The notes beneath the pieces are model-generated. The model was not told where the DNA came from, ran no database searches, and worked only from the letters and a program-made list of their open reading frames with translations. The position numbers were made by a program, and so were the translations under genes. A stretch of DNA of 64,000 bases from Crambe crambe (Eukaryota > Porifera > Demospongiae > Poecilosclerida > Crambeidae). Shown piece by piece: positions 26,274 to 38,504 of the stretch. Position 1 is the first letter of the stretch, and each line of letters opens with the position of its first letter. The stretch spans positions 4,495,563 to 4,559,562 of the forward strand of contig OZ004594.1 of NCBI GenBank assembly GCA_963924555.1, in the 5' to 3' direction.

Positions 26274-28707
26274 CTATTAATGATGCCTTGAATACCTTAT
26301 AACCAGATATCACTAGTATTCCTGTTGGGATAACAGTGGAGGACGTAGTTGTACCTTTAACAGGCAAGTTCCCCACAAGCTGCCAGGATTGAGTGATGGG
26401 GGAGTAGGCATGGATATCGGATGAGGGTAACGTGAATTGGGGATTGGGGGAGAGGAAATATCCTCCTAAAGACAAAAGGTGACGATGAAATGTCATATAA
26501 CTTGAGGAGTAGAGAGGGACTTGAGAAGTTTTCCACAGAGTATCATTAGATAAGGATGACAGGAGAGAGTCTAATTTGCAGTAAAAAACAGACTTGTCTT
26601 GTTCTTTAATTAAGTACAAGATCCCATCATGGATAGTGTATTGCAGAGAGAAATATTTATGAGGTAGAGGTTGCACAACTGACCATTCCCCCTGCACAAA
26701 TACCTCAACTGTATTTAATGGACCATGATTATATCCACCTGCAACGACTATACACTCTGTTTGACTCTGCTTAAGTTGAGCATTGATGGCTGATGAAGAG
26801 CAGCGTGATGATCTCATTGGAGGCAGAGATGACTGCCATTCAATTTGTTCTGTTCCAGTAGTCCACACCTCATTGGTACACATGCCACTACAAAAAATAA
26901 ATGTCAAAATTACCCTCCAGGATTAAAATAACTAGTCCCTACTTTGATCATCTTTAACCTCAATAGAATTAGTTCTCATAATAATTAGCTTTATGAAATG
27001 AACCACCGATATTTCAACCAGAATACTCTAGTCTTCATCAGGGTCAGTGGTTTGTTTCATAAAGCTAATCTTTATGAGAACTAATTCTATTGAATTTTAT
27101 CATGTTAGCTGAGAGAAATAAGATCTTTAACCTCTCTTAGTTATACTACCCATAAAATTACTGAAACGGTCATTATTACAGCAGATGTTAAAATGTCCAT
27201 AGCTAATAGCTATTAAGCTGATTGTATCACCTTAATTCAACCCAAGATAAACATATTATTCATGACACCTTAATTAAACCCATTCTGGAAGTACAGCTTC
27301 TTAATAAATAGCCACCATTGATACTAAGTAGTATAGATGAAGAGTTTGCAGTCTGGTCAGAATAACCTGCATGGTCAGAATGACTCAGCATCATGGGTAA
27401 GTATGGTCAATATTAATCACTGGTTACTTTGATATACTTACAGGTTCAAATCTACCCCTTGATCTAGGTAAAGCTACCACTGTGATAAAGGTTATAACAC
27501 CACCTATTATATGATAGGTCACAGTAATCTCAATGATGGTTGAAGTAACCATGTTCAGTAGTCAAATATACCACCTACTACTAGAGGTTAGCATAACTTT
27601 CATTTCTAAAATAGTTATTCTGACCAATCCGTTTCAAACCCAAATATTGGATTATCCAGGCGCGTAGCCAGGGAGGGGCTCAGGGGGCTCAAGCACTCCC
27701 TTTGAGCTGCACTGGATGTGTAAATAGCTAGCTAATTAACAGACCAAGATCTACCAATCTACGTACTTACTAATAGCATACTAATAATTTTCTCCAAGTG
27801 CTAAACTGTAAAAACTCAGTGGCGTATCTAGAATTTGAGCTAGGAGGGTGCTTGCTAGCTAGATAATGCGCGCGTGAAATTTTTGCGAACCACGCCCACT
27901 TTTGATTAACCACACCCTCTTTATTATACCCAGATGATGGCCTAAGTATTAGCTACCCTACTTTACCATCAGAAGTGAGAAGATACTGGTGTAGACTGAA
28001 TAAAGAAGCACAGAAATTTTAGATCGAGATGTGCATTATTTAGGGTTAAAACGTGCCGGGCGCATGCGCCTCGCCGATGTGATTATTGAACTCTGACCCA
28101 ATGCTGCTCTTTCTGTAAGTGTAATATTAAACTCTTGCTAGATGATCAGCTTTAAATAATTGGATAGATAACTATAGAAGCGAGCCTACTGAAAAAGCTA
28201 GCTAGCAGCTGAGGGGGGTGCTCGAGCACCCTGAGCACCTCGCTAGATACGCCACTGAAATTTTTTGCGCTTGTTTTATAGCAACTACTTCTGTTAACGC
28301 TATAGCTAGTTACTCTATTAGTTCAAAGGTCGACTAATGATAATTGGGCGGGGAATAGCTAGTTACAGTTTTGCATCAAGGGTGTGGTTAGGGAAAGTGG
28401 GTGTGGCTAGGCGAAGAATTTCCACATGCAATATTTCAAGCACCCTCTATGATAAAATCCTGGCTACACACCTGTACTCCTCCCCACCAATCAGCACCAG
28501 CTGGGAGTGGTAGGTGGTGAGTGCATAGCCTTTGACGGGTGTTTCAAAAACACTCCAAGACTTCAGATCAGAAGAAACAGACAAGTTGTCACCTCCCACA
28601 TAAATCTTGCCATGCAGTGATACACAACATCGGGTACCAAATGTATGCTCAGGAAGTTCACAGCATTCCTCCCAGTGAAGTTCTGCTAGAGGATGGAAGA
28701 TATCAAC
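26274..28707 (-). CDS. Kelch-repeat exons, probably the 5' part of the GTPase gene
   Basis: Two exons, 28707-28472 and 26887-26274, join in phase (codon AG/T). They encode about 280 residues with kelch blades: repeated short hydrophobic strands with GG doublets and distal Trp, for example LVLIGGEEY, ECIVVAGGYN, HRHLLSLGGYF and GILVISGYKVFKASL. Between blades are patterns such as WQSSLPPMR and WQLVGNLP. The exon ends in phase 1 at a GTGAGA donor, and the next downstream exon, 24977-24824, begins in the matching phase. I could not find the first exon(s) or the ATG upstream of 28707. If the join is wrong this is a separate kelch gene reading on to a stop at 26158. Confidence 0.7.
26961..27091. 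mobile_element. Palindromic MITE in kelch intron
   Basis: CAATAGAATTAGTTCTCATAA at the left end is repeated inverted at the right end. The arms extend about 45 bases, through TTAGCTTTATGAAA. No target duplication was identified. Confidence 0.7.
27657..28474. mobile_element. MITE with CAGGYGYGTAGCCAGG ends, abutting a splice donor
   Basis: The left end CAGGCGCGTAGCCAGG (27657) is matched inverted by CCTGGCTACACACCTG ending at 28474. Read on the minus strand, the right end is CAG/GTGTGTAGCCAGG, and the kelch exon stops exactly at this CAG. The element therefore supplies the intron's first bases. It contains the nested element 27817-28257. No target duplication is evident. Confidence 0.65.
27817..28257. 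mobile_element. Nested MITE with CAGTGGCGTATCTAG ends
   Basis: A perfect 15-bp inverted repeat is at both ends. The flanking pentamers AAACT and AAATT differ at one base. The left interior has GAGGGTGCTTG and the right interior GGGTGCTCGAGCACC. Noncoding. Confidence 0.7.
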
Positions 28708-30641
28708 CTGCAAATGCAGTAATTGCAAGTATGCTCATTAACTATTGTGTGGAAGTGTCGATATTAGCTAATTAAGAATCTATAACTAGCTAGCTACTGG
28801 TGTTTTCGAGTAAGTTAAAAACACTCATAAGAACACCTTGCATTATGGCCCTTGACTCTGAGCACATTAATTAACAGTGACTAGGAAGATGTTTTATAGT
28901 GTGTCTGGGGGCATCAGTATAATTATAGACAAGATGTTGGTCATTCAGGAGAGCTATAAATAGTGCTAATTCTGGAAATCAGCTAATAGCTACTACTCAT
29001 CTTTACAGTTCACTTATTGCATGATACCTCACAAGCTAAATTTGCTGAGGTCAATATTCAGTATTCAATACCAGCTTTGTTGTACTTTGGTTAACTAAGG
29101 CGTAGCTAGAATTTTAAGGGGAAAATGCTGAGGTTTTTTGATTATAATAAATTAATGCCTCATCAAAATTTGCTGACAAAATTGGATGAGGGAGGTGATG
29201 ATAAACTCAGTATTTGACAGCTTTTTCCCCTTCGCAATATGTAGTTAAAATTTTACCTTGTTTTCCTGCTCTCCCATATCTCCAGCTAGTCAAACTGAGT
29301 AAGTATAGGCCATACAAACTAGTTTCTCAGGCAATCTATTTCAGAAAGTCATGCGGGATGCGCGTTTTTATTTAATTTTTATTGAAACCACACCCACTTC
29401 CGGTCAATACAAACCGTTTATTTAGCGCGCAAATCCTCCAAGAGACATGCCTGGAGCGTTGATAACGAAAACTGGATTAATATCTTGGTAGACAAAAGGA
29501 AGAACTCTTATGCAAACTAATGAACTCTAGTGCGCATGCGCAATAAGATTTTAAAGGCGCTATCACTCAGAGCAATATCTCTTTAGTATTGTATCATATC
29601 ACATCATGAGCCTCGTTATTTTTCTCTCTGTATGTACCCCTTGCGGGCTTTACAATGAAATTTTGAATTTTGACAAAAATTAATTTAATTTAATTGTACG
29701 TCCATGATGCTGAGAAACTAATGATAAAGTTTGTGTGGCCATAGATTAGTGATCTATCCTTGCAAGCCAGCAAGCAGCTGGCACACTACAGAGGGCCACA
29801 CAGGGCCATACTGAGGGCCTAGGGCGTGTCCTGCAGATGTATAGTGTCAATTAATTGCAATTTTTGTGGTTAAATTAAAATCAACTGTGATTGTGCATGA
29901 TGACAGCTACAGTTGTGATGTGCATGCAGTGCAATCCCTGAGTAGTGGTGGTTCTAGGAATGGGAATCAGAATCATCTATGAGCCAGCCCTGGGGTCTTG
30001 ATCAGGAGAGTGGCAGTCATCTATCAACAACACACAGATAGCAAGCTAAGAAATAACTGGCCAATGGCTGACCAAGGTTTAAGGTATTGAATGTCTGACT
30101 ATCAAATTGAGTGTCTTATGGCTAGTATGTGCTGAGAATTAATGATACAGTTGTTGAGGTACAACAAATCTCATTACTGACACACCACACAATCATGTTG
30201 TCATAACAGCTCAGAGCTAGCTATGTGTCAAAACAGAATAACAATGACTCGATAGATACTTGCCATGGTAGCTACATAGCTAAAGTGTCAGTTGTAGTGG
30301 GTGATTTATGTTGCAATGACAGTAACAGTAGAGATAGGAATTAAACTGAGCCACAACAACTAGAGAACCTGATGGTAGTGCAATCATCTAAGGGGAAAAG
30401 GAGGAAGAAGAGATCAAAGTGCAAGGATTTACTGTAGATGGAGGGACTGTTAGAGTCACAAAATAACTTCACATCACTGGCTACATGTCCACCATTATGA
30501 GTGTGGACCTACATAGCTAGCTACCAGGAGTCATGCAAGGGTTCATATCCACAATGAAATGAATGATCACCAATTGCAAACCATATTTTGCAGAATACCA
30601 CGCTGTACTAAGTAAGGTCCACACCCTTAGAATGAAGTGCA
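28708..30641. other. Noncoding region, possibly long 5' intron or intergenic
   Basis: No exon or gene can be supported. An isolated GGCGTAGCTAGAATTTTAAGGGG (about 29099) resembles one end of the CAG-type MITEs. GCGCATGCGC-containing patches occur near 29530. Confidence 0.4.
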
Positions 30642-30674
30642 TTGGTGTGGTACTGGCTATGCTTATCCATAAAG

Positions 30675-30830
30675 ATTGAGTGCCATTGGTGGAGGTGCCT
30701 GGACCATCTCATGGGACCATGGCACTACGGCTATAGACCCCATTGGTGGAAGTGTCTGGACTATCTCATGGGACCATGGTACTATGGCTATAGACCCATT
30801 GGTGGAGGTGTCTGGACCATTTCTTGGGAC
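30675..30830. repeat. 57-58-bp minisatellite
   Basis: Nearly three copies of a unit containing CCATTGGTGGAGGTGTCTGG, ATCTCATGGGACCATGG and CTATAGACC. Inverted, mutated copies recur near 30955-31035 and 31925-31985. Confidence 0.8.
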
Positions 30831-30904
30831 TGACTAAACTGCATTAGCTATATCACAATGGCCATGCAATTAATAGTACATGGTAGTGAGGTCAGGAATA
30901 ACTA

Positions 30905-33497
30905 GACGTGAATGCAATACCTGTAAACAATAATAACACCCACCCAGACACCTCCATCTATAGCCGTAGTGTCATGGTTGTCCAGACTCTACCGATGGGG
31001 CTTATAACTGTAGTGCCATGGTTCCATGAGGCTATAACATATGTGGGTATTGTCCTTAAAGTTATGGATGTAATGAGGTGACCACTAATGTGCACTTCAT
31101 TCTAGGGGTGTGGACCAGGTTTAGTACAGAGTGGGTATTGGATATACATAATGAGGTGACCCTTCATTCTAGAGGTGTGGACCTCAGTACAGTGTGGGTA
31201 TTGTCCTTATGGACATAACGAGGTGACCATGGTATTGTCCTTATGGATGTAATGAGGTGACCACTAACATACCACACACCCATGAACCATGCTTCAGTAT
31301 ACATTCCTGGGATGGGGATACATAGCTGATCAGTATTGATATTCTTAGCTTGCTTTTTGGACTATATACGTATATGCAAAGATAGCATAGCTATTGAAAA
31401 ATATTATGGTGCCTGCAAGCAATCTATTCTTCCTCCTTAGCAAGCTCTAAAATATGTTGGGTGTCACACTGATGATTATGTTTACACAGTTAATCACACA
31501 TGACCCTGGTGGAGCGACAGTTTATTGATCACGGGCACAGTTTATTATCATGATGGTGTCAATTAATTATTTTGTGTTGTGATATCTAACAAGGGATTGC
31601 TGTGGATCAACACATGCCCTACTGACTCCACTCTACCATACCTGCAATCCTCTCATCTCAAAATCACTAACCCAATCACACGTCTTTATGGATATGCATA
31701 GGTAGCATAGCCACATCACTTACCTATACCCACTAAAAACATTCTATGCACACTACATACCACACACCCATGAACCTTGCTTTAGAATACATTCTGGAAG
31801 GGGGTACATAGGTGAATGATTAGGGACCAAGGTCCACTGAAGCAGTCACTTCATTGCACAGTCCACACACCCAGAATGAAGTATTAGTGGTCACCCCATA
31901 ACTTTAAGGACAATACTAAGGTCATAGTCTAAGACCCCATACGTAGGTGAAGGTGTCTGGACCATCTCATGGAACCATGGCAAAGCAAGGTTCATTGGTG
32001 TGTGGTACGTATGTAGTGTGCATAGAATGTTTTTAGTGGGTATAGGTAAAGTGATGTGGCTATGCCACCTATATGCTTATCCATAAAGATTGTGTGATTG
32101 GGTTAGTGCATATAGGTGCCAACTTTTTCAAACTGGCTTTGGGGACACACAGGCCACATCCCAGTCACACCCATTAACCACACCCATTTATGCAAAGATT
32201 GTCATCATTATATAGTTATTTACTACTAGTTAGGTTTGACAGCTTTGGAGGTCAGACTCATCAGTACTGTATAGTACATCACTCAGTACATTATCTGCAG
32301 ATAATGTACTGAGTGATGTAGATATTATCTGTACAGTACAGATAATGTACTGAGTGATGTATACAGTACTGTACATGTACAGATAATGTACTGAATGATG
32401 TATACAGTACTGTACATGTCAGCCTCACCTGTGAACCATAAAACCACAATGTGTTTAGTCAGGACCCTGGCCTTTTCGGGACAAATTAGTACCCCTTTGG
32501 GGACTTGGGGACAAAGCTGCCAGTTTGGGGACCGTCCCCGAAGTTTGGGGACAGTTGGCACCTATGTTAGTGATAGCTATTGAGATAAGAGGATTGCAGG
32601 TATGGTAGAGTGGAGTCTGTAGGACAAAGAGTGCATGTGTTGATCCACAGCAATCCCTTATTAGATATCACAACACAAAATTGAAAGTTTTCATCCAGTA
32701 ATCATATATAGGCACTCCATATATTATAATGCTGGAGATTTTAGATATTATACCTACCCACACAAAGTAGCTAGTTTTATGCAAACAACTACACAAGTCA
32801 TGTCTCACTTGAACTCACATGTACATAGACATGCTCTAATGGAGTGTGCTCATAGGAGTACATAATTATGTCTCCCTTTTGGGAGCAGGGAAAAATTGAA
32901 TGTTTGTATACAAAAAATTGTTGTCTTCTACGTATTACTCCTCAAGAAATTAAGAATCTAAATTATTTAAGAGATCCACTGCAGACTGTTATCTCAAGAC
33001 CATAGCCAATTAATTGACACCATCATGATAATAAACTGTGCCCGTGATCAATAAACTGTCGCTCCACCAGGGTCATGTGTGATTAACTGTGTAAATATAA
33101 TCATCAGTGTGACACCCAACTTATTTTAGAGCTTGCTACAGAATTTGGGGGAGGAGGTAGAATAGATTGCATCATATATTTTTCAATAGCTATGCTATCT
33201 TTGCATATAGTCCAAAAAGCAAGCTAAGAATGTCAATACTGATCAGAATAATAAGTCACTGTAACTGGCTGGCAAGTTCACCTATGTACCCCCATCCCAG
33301 GAATGTATTCTAAAGCAAGCAGCATTCCATAATGTTGGAGATTTCAGATATCCCCACACAAACTGAAAAATAGTGTGATGCAAGCAACGAAACAAGTTAA
33401 TAGTCATAATGAACTTCATAATGAACTTCATGCTTGTTTATTAAAATTTTGTGTGTGGGTGTTATTATTGTTTACAGGTATTGCACTCTAGGCATGC
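30905..33497. repeat. 2.6-kb imperfect inverted repeat (foldback element)
   Basis: The outer arms pair GCAATACCTGTAAACAATAA (about 30918) with its complement near 33460-33485. Middle arms pair TGACCCTGGTGGAGCGACAG (31501-31520) with its complement at 33057-33076. Inner arms pair CACACTACATACCACACACC (about 31748) with its complement near 32000-32020. The right arm is interrupted by the element 32109-32566 and by about 300 bases near 32685-32995. No protein is encoded. Confidence 0.8.
32109..32566. mobile_element. MITE with CATATAGGTGCCAAC ends nested in the inverted repeat
   Basis: The right end, complemented, reads CATAGGTGCCAACTGTCCCC. TTAGTG flanks both sides (32103-32108 and 32567-32572), and the uninterrupted sequence in the opposite arm of the palindrome confirms the insertion point. 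The interior has repeated GGGGAC words and a compound palindrome at 32279-32418 built from AGATAATGTACTGAGTGATG. Confidence 0.8.
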
Positions 33498-33725
33498 TCT
33501 TTTTTTGGCCTATTATTCTATTCTGCAGTGCTCCCACAGAAGACCTTTTTTATAGTAGCCTAAATATTATTCTCACCTTAGTGTAAAATGTCCCTCTCTG
33601 CCTTTTTGTGGTGTCTAATAGCCCCCTTCTTCTATGGTGAAATAGCCTCCTCATAATTATTATTGTGAATGCTTCCTTAGTAGCTAGCTATAGTTAGCTA
33701 CATCCCCTTCTTAGCTGAATTTCAT

Positions 33726-35468
33726 TTATATTAGATAATAAAATCGAGACATAGCTAGCAGTTGACTGTTATATTTTACAACGATGACAGTACCACTTAA
33801 TTTTTTAGCATTTATTGGAATATATACACATCCTTGATGATACCATTCTTGGCAACCGTCACACATGATCATCCTGCCAATTTCAATTTGTCTGCATTCA
33901 CAGTATACAGAAATTTTAACTTTACTCAAACAGTTCTCAATCTTCTTTTTCCTACTAGGAAAGGGGACCATTTTTCTGTCTTCTAAACACATAAAGAGAT
34001 GGCCACGGAGATCTTCTTGCTTGAAATCTACTGCCACTGGATTTATTTTAAAACAAATCGCTGTAGCAAAAGCTATGGAAAAAAGTCCACAGTCTGACCC
34101 CCCTCTCTGCTTGCTGACACTTTGAAATTCAAGCAGAAAATACTTATCTGGACAACATATCAGGGCAGCAATTTGTTTCTTAGCCTTCACAGGAAGATCA
34201 ATTGAAGAGAAACTGTCATACACACTTATAATTTTGTTTCTTTGGCTGAAGACATTGGATATAGTTATCCAGTGGTTACCATTAATGTGCAGTATTTGCA
34301 CAAACTTCCCTCGTTCGATTGTATATGTAAGTGTCTCGCCAAGATGAAGACCATTAACCTCAGGATGACTTCTTTTAAGTAGCTTTTGAGCAACATTGAT
34401 TATTTTGTCATTGAGCCACTGATTGGGTAGTATACACTGGCGATCATCTTCATTCAACTGTAATTCCTTGATCCAGTACTTCTCTTCATGTAATGATTTG
34501 GGTCCTTCAGTAGTCAAATCGACAAAAGCTGCCAAAACACACAGGGTTATTATTTTTACTGCCATGACAGTCGAATGTACCTCTCAATTCCTTCACTCTT
34601 TCCTGGTTTTTTCCACTCTCCTCTCTATCTTCTTGTCCTACTAATGGTACTTCTTTTTGTGGATTATCAGGTTCCATTGCTGATGTTATACATGCAAAAC
34701 TATAATTATTGTAGCTTACATAGGAATAGCTATAGGATACCTGTGTTTGTGATTATACTCCTCTTCTTCTTCACATAGTCGTAAACACTTAGGTCTAATT
34801 TACCTGTATCAAAATACATGTATAATATTATTATGTAGAAATGTGTAAGGTTGTAGCTATACCATATGTGAATTCAGGTTCATCAAGATCTTGCTTTTCC
34901 TCTGTCTTGTACATCAGCTGCAATGCCTAACATCACGATAATTTTATGGTACATACACACAAAAAATTATTGTACCTCTTCACTTGAGCATTTAAAGATA
35001 CTCATAAGAATATTCTTCATTACTTCAGGATATACTACATCCATGGCAAATGAGAAATTCTGCAATAAACCGTTATAATACTATTAGACATACAGTGTAT
35101 AGTATAGTATACCTTCATATTCTTGGTACACACTTTGGATACGATATAATCACAAACTGCATGATACTGGTCACTTGTGAGGCAGACAATTGAATTGCTA
35201 CTGCATTTCAATTCATCTAAATAATTATTATAATAAAGTAATTCCAATTATGTGAAATTATACCAACTCACTACATCTTTTACTTGAGTATTTACTGAAC
35301 TCTGTTTCAAAGGCCTATGAAGTTTAGAATACATAACTATGTTATTATACCAAAAGGAATGTGGAGCCTCACCTTCAAACTCTTCATTGAACTTAATTCT
35401 TCTGAAACCTTTAACTGTAACTCTTCGAGACTAAGATGTTGAAGTACAGGGTTTCGCTTGTCGACCAC
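33726..35468 (-). CDS. Ulp1-type (C48) protease and PHD-finger exons of a transposon-derived gene
   Basis: About six short exons between 35468 and 34600 feed into a large exon, 34528-33726. The large exon has a Ulp1-like cysteine protease fold: QWLNDKIINVAQKLL at its start, His in NGNHWITISNV, Asp in VYDSF, then Gln and Cys in KQRGGSDCGLF, spaced as in C48 enzymes. It would cleave SUMO- or ubiquitin-like conjugates, or process its own protein. A PHD-type zinc finger follows (CECR, MCDGCQEWYHQGC). Its last two cysteines lie in another frame: a one-base break in an A/T run near 33798-33806 precedes them, and the ancestral stop is at 33769. Splice phases link this upstream to the integrase exons. 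Confidence 0.65.
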
Positions 35469-36828
35469 CATAGCTGATATTAATATAATTTTATGCATGG
35501 ATTAATTAAATTTTGTTGTTTTGATTTTCTCACGCTCTATAGTTTTAGCAATAATTGATGGTTCTTCATTGAGAGTGGTGATAAAATTTGGAAGATTTCC
35601 TCCTGTGCAATTGGGACTACTTGTTGTGAATCCTGTTCCTGTACTTATCTCTTCAGTATCCCAAACATGTAAACTAGTATCTGCAGGCAGTTATGATTCT
35701 GATCAAAATGAACTTTGTTCTTTATGAAACTAACCATTAACATTCTCATCACCGCAGTTTCTCAATTTGTTTTCTGAAGGAATCAAGGGGGACAAAGGTG
35801 AAGGAAAGATATACATAAATAATTAAGGACCATGGCTTCAATGTTCTATTAAGTACCGAAAAGAGATTTTTTGTTACTTGTAGATAATGAATTGGAGACT
35901 TTGGTACTCATCTGGCTTGATGATTCAGTTGATGAATCAAGCTGGAAAATGTCACTATTACCCTCGAGTTTAATTTTCAGTGGTGAGTGTTTGAAGAATA
36001 ACTTCAGCCTAAAATTAATGTGTAAGTGTGTGTTATCATTGAGCTTTAGCAAAGTGTTACCTGCAAGAATTGAATGTTCTCTTCAGAAGTTTACCAGTAC
36101 TTGGATTTTCCAATTTGTACACACCTTTCCCCAGATTCTCATAAATTTTATATGGTCCCAACCAATGCTTAGCAAGCTTATCACCTTTTCTCCCATCATG
36201 AGCACTATTGCGTAGAAGTACAAGTGCTCCTATTTTGAGTTCCTGTTCATCATTTATTAATGAATACTATTAGCTAGTCCTATTATGCTCATACCTTTTT
36301 ATGGGCATACTTCTTATCATAATCTCGTTTATATCGTTTCTGGGCGTCTTTGATATTCTTGTCAGCCTTGGCGAATAAAGATTTTTTTTTTGTTTTCAAA
36401 ATTTTGACGCGGTATTCAGGCACACCATCTTCATCAACTAACTCATCATTTCCATGGAGCTCAAACTCAATAGGAAGGACTGGCTTCCTATTATTAGTTA
36501 CATGATTAAACTGAACTTTAGCAAGGACTATCATGAAGTACATCATGCACTCCTATTAGCTACGTAGCTAGTATCAAGGTCGTAGGTCACTTTATTAAGT
36601 AGTATATGATATTGCCCAGTGGCTTTATTTTAACTTGGCAGCCAGTGGTGATCTGTCACCTTACACATGTGCGTGCGCACACACAACACAACACACACAA
36701 AGTTCTAGAACTGCCATAGTGGAGTCAAGTCAGCAAGAAAGTTCTACCACAATACAGTTAAGTCAGCAAGAAAGTCAGCAAGAAAGTCAATTACCACATG
36801 CAGCTACAGTAAATCAGCAAATTCTACA

Positions 36829-36964
36829 TACTGCTGATTTCACTTGCGTTTGAAAATTGCGTAGGCCATTGCGCATGCGTTAGCACCCATTTTCTTTTAA
36901 AGTCAATAAGGGTCAAAGGTCATACAGAAAACGCAATGTTCAAACGTGAGTAAAATCAGCAGTA
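36829..36964. mobile_element. 136-bp MITE with 34-bp inverted ends
   Basis: TACTGCTGATTT.ACT.ACGTTTGAA occurs at the left end and inverted at the right end, inside an intron of the integrase gene. Confidence 0.7.
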
Positions 36965-37712
36965 TACCTCACCTACAGTACATCAACTCAAATGGAGTTA
37001 TTTTGGTAGATTTTTGCTTTGCTGTCCTATAAGCAAAAAGGACTCCATCAATGTACTCATCCCAATTATTCTGTTCTTTATTTATTAGTTTTATAAGGGA
37101 ACGTTGAAGTGTCTGGTTGAACCGTTCCACTAAACCGTTTGTTTGGGGATGGTATGCTGTAGAAATCCGATGTTCTGTCTTGAGTATTTTGAAGAGATTC
37201 TCATTAAGTTTATTCATGAATTCTCTTGGTCAGAAATAACAATTTTGGTGCAACCATGCCTGAAAGTGTAAATGTGTCATGTGTGTAGTTAGCTACATAT
37301 AGCTATCAGCAGCTGATAAATATTACCTGCAGATCATCTTATATAAGAATGAAGCCACTCCTTTTGCATCTTTGCTTGGTACTGCTTCGGCTTCAGGCCA
37401 CTTTGAAAAATAATCCACTAAGGTGATGATATATCGGTTCCCAGATTCAGTTAGTGGAAGTGGACCTATTAGATCAATGCCAACCTGGAAAAAATTCCAT
37501 TACTACATTATGCACTTAGCTATCATGTAGTTACCTGTCTCCAAACTTCAGGTTTCACAGGAATTGGATGTAAACTTGCAGATTGCTTTGCAAACTTTGC
37601 ATCATTGGTAGTTTGACACACGGTGCAGGTTCAAATATATTCTTTGACATCATTCCAAAGATTCTTCCAATAAAATCTTTATCATAGGTCTTATCACGAC
37701 CTAAATGACCAC

Positions 37713-37890
<178 letters not shown>

Positions 37891-38331
37891 ACAGTACTAT
37901 TCCTCCTGCTGTGTTTTATACATTTATTTATAGCTAGCTACTAATTGTATGTCAGACCAAGCACCTGCTATAATTATTATCCTACAACATTAATTTACAA
38001 ATAGGACTACAGGGTAGCCCCAAAAAAAAAAGGCCTAGGGTGAATTTAATACCTTCTGGATGAGCATGGCAGAGCTTTAGTATCCTATACCTTTCTTCAC
38101 TATGTCTAGGTACTTGCTTCCAACTACCACTTCTTTGATAAAGCAAGTGCTCTTTATCTACGCTATAGTTGGTAGAAGCTTTTCTCCGAAGTGCTCTCCT
38201 CTGGTTTTTGTTGAAATCGGATGGGTAACTTCCGCATACTCATAGATAGCATCATACTCGTGCAGATCTTTAGCCATCTTGCACGGTAAAAATTAATACG
38301 CATGCGCATCATGTGTAGAGCGATGTAACGC

Positions 38332-38457
38332 GGGGGGGGGACAGTCCACACTGCAGGGGGACATTTCACTCTAGGGCAGGATGTCCTCCGGACACTCTAC
38401 CCTAGGGTAGAGTGTCCAGGGGGACAATCTACACGGGGGACATTCTACCCTCCGACA
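38332..38457. repeat. GGGGGACA-rich short repeats with a 28-bp palindrome
   Basis: GGGGGACA with TCTACCCT or close variants recurs several times. At 38390-38417 GGACACTCTACCCT is followed directly by its complement. It sits about 90 bases before the receptor A start codon. Confidence 0.75.
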
Positions 38458-38504
38458 CCGGTTGTGAAATAGTTTGGCGATTCGCTGTCGAGTCATGTAG
38501 AAAC

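Noticed and set aside
30642-30833. Trp-rich 63-codon frame
   Set aside because: Translation of a 57-58-bp minisatellite.
38412-38504. N-terminal extension of receptor A
   Set aside because: It reads through the GC-rich repeat. B and C start at the position of the ATG at 38505, which opens the signal peptide.
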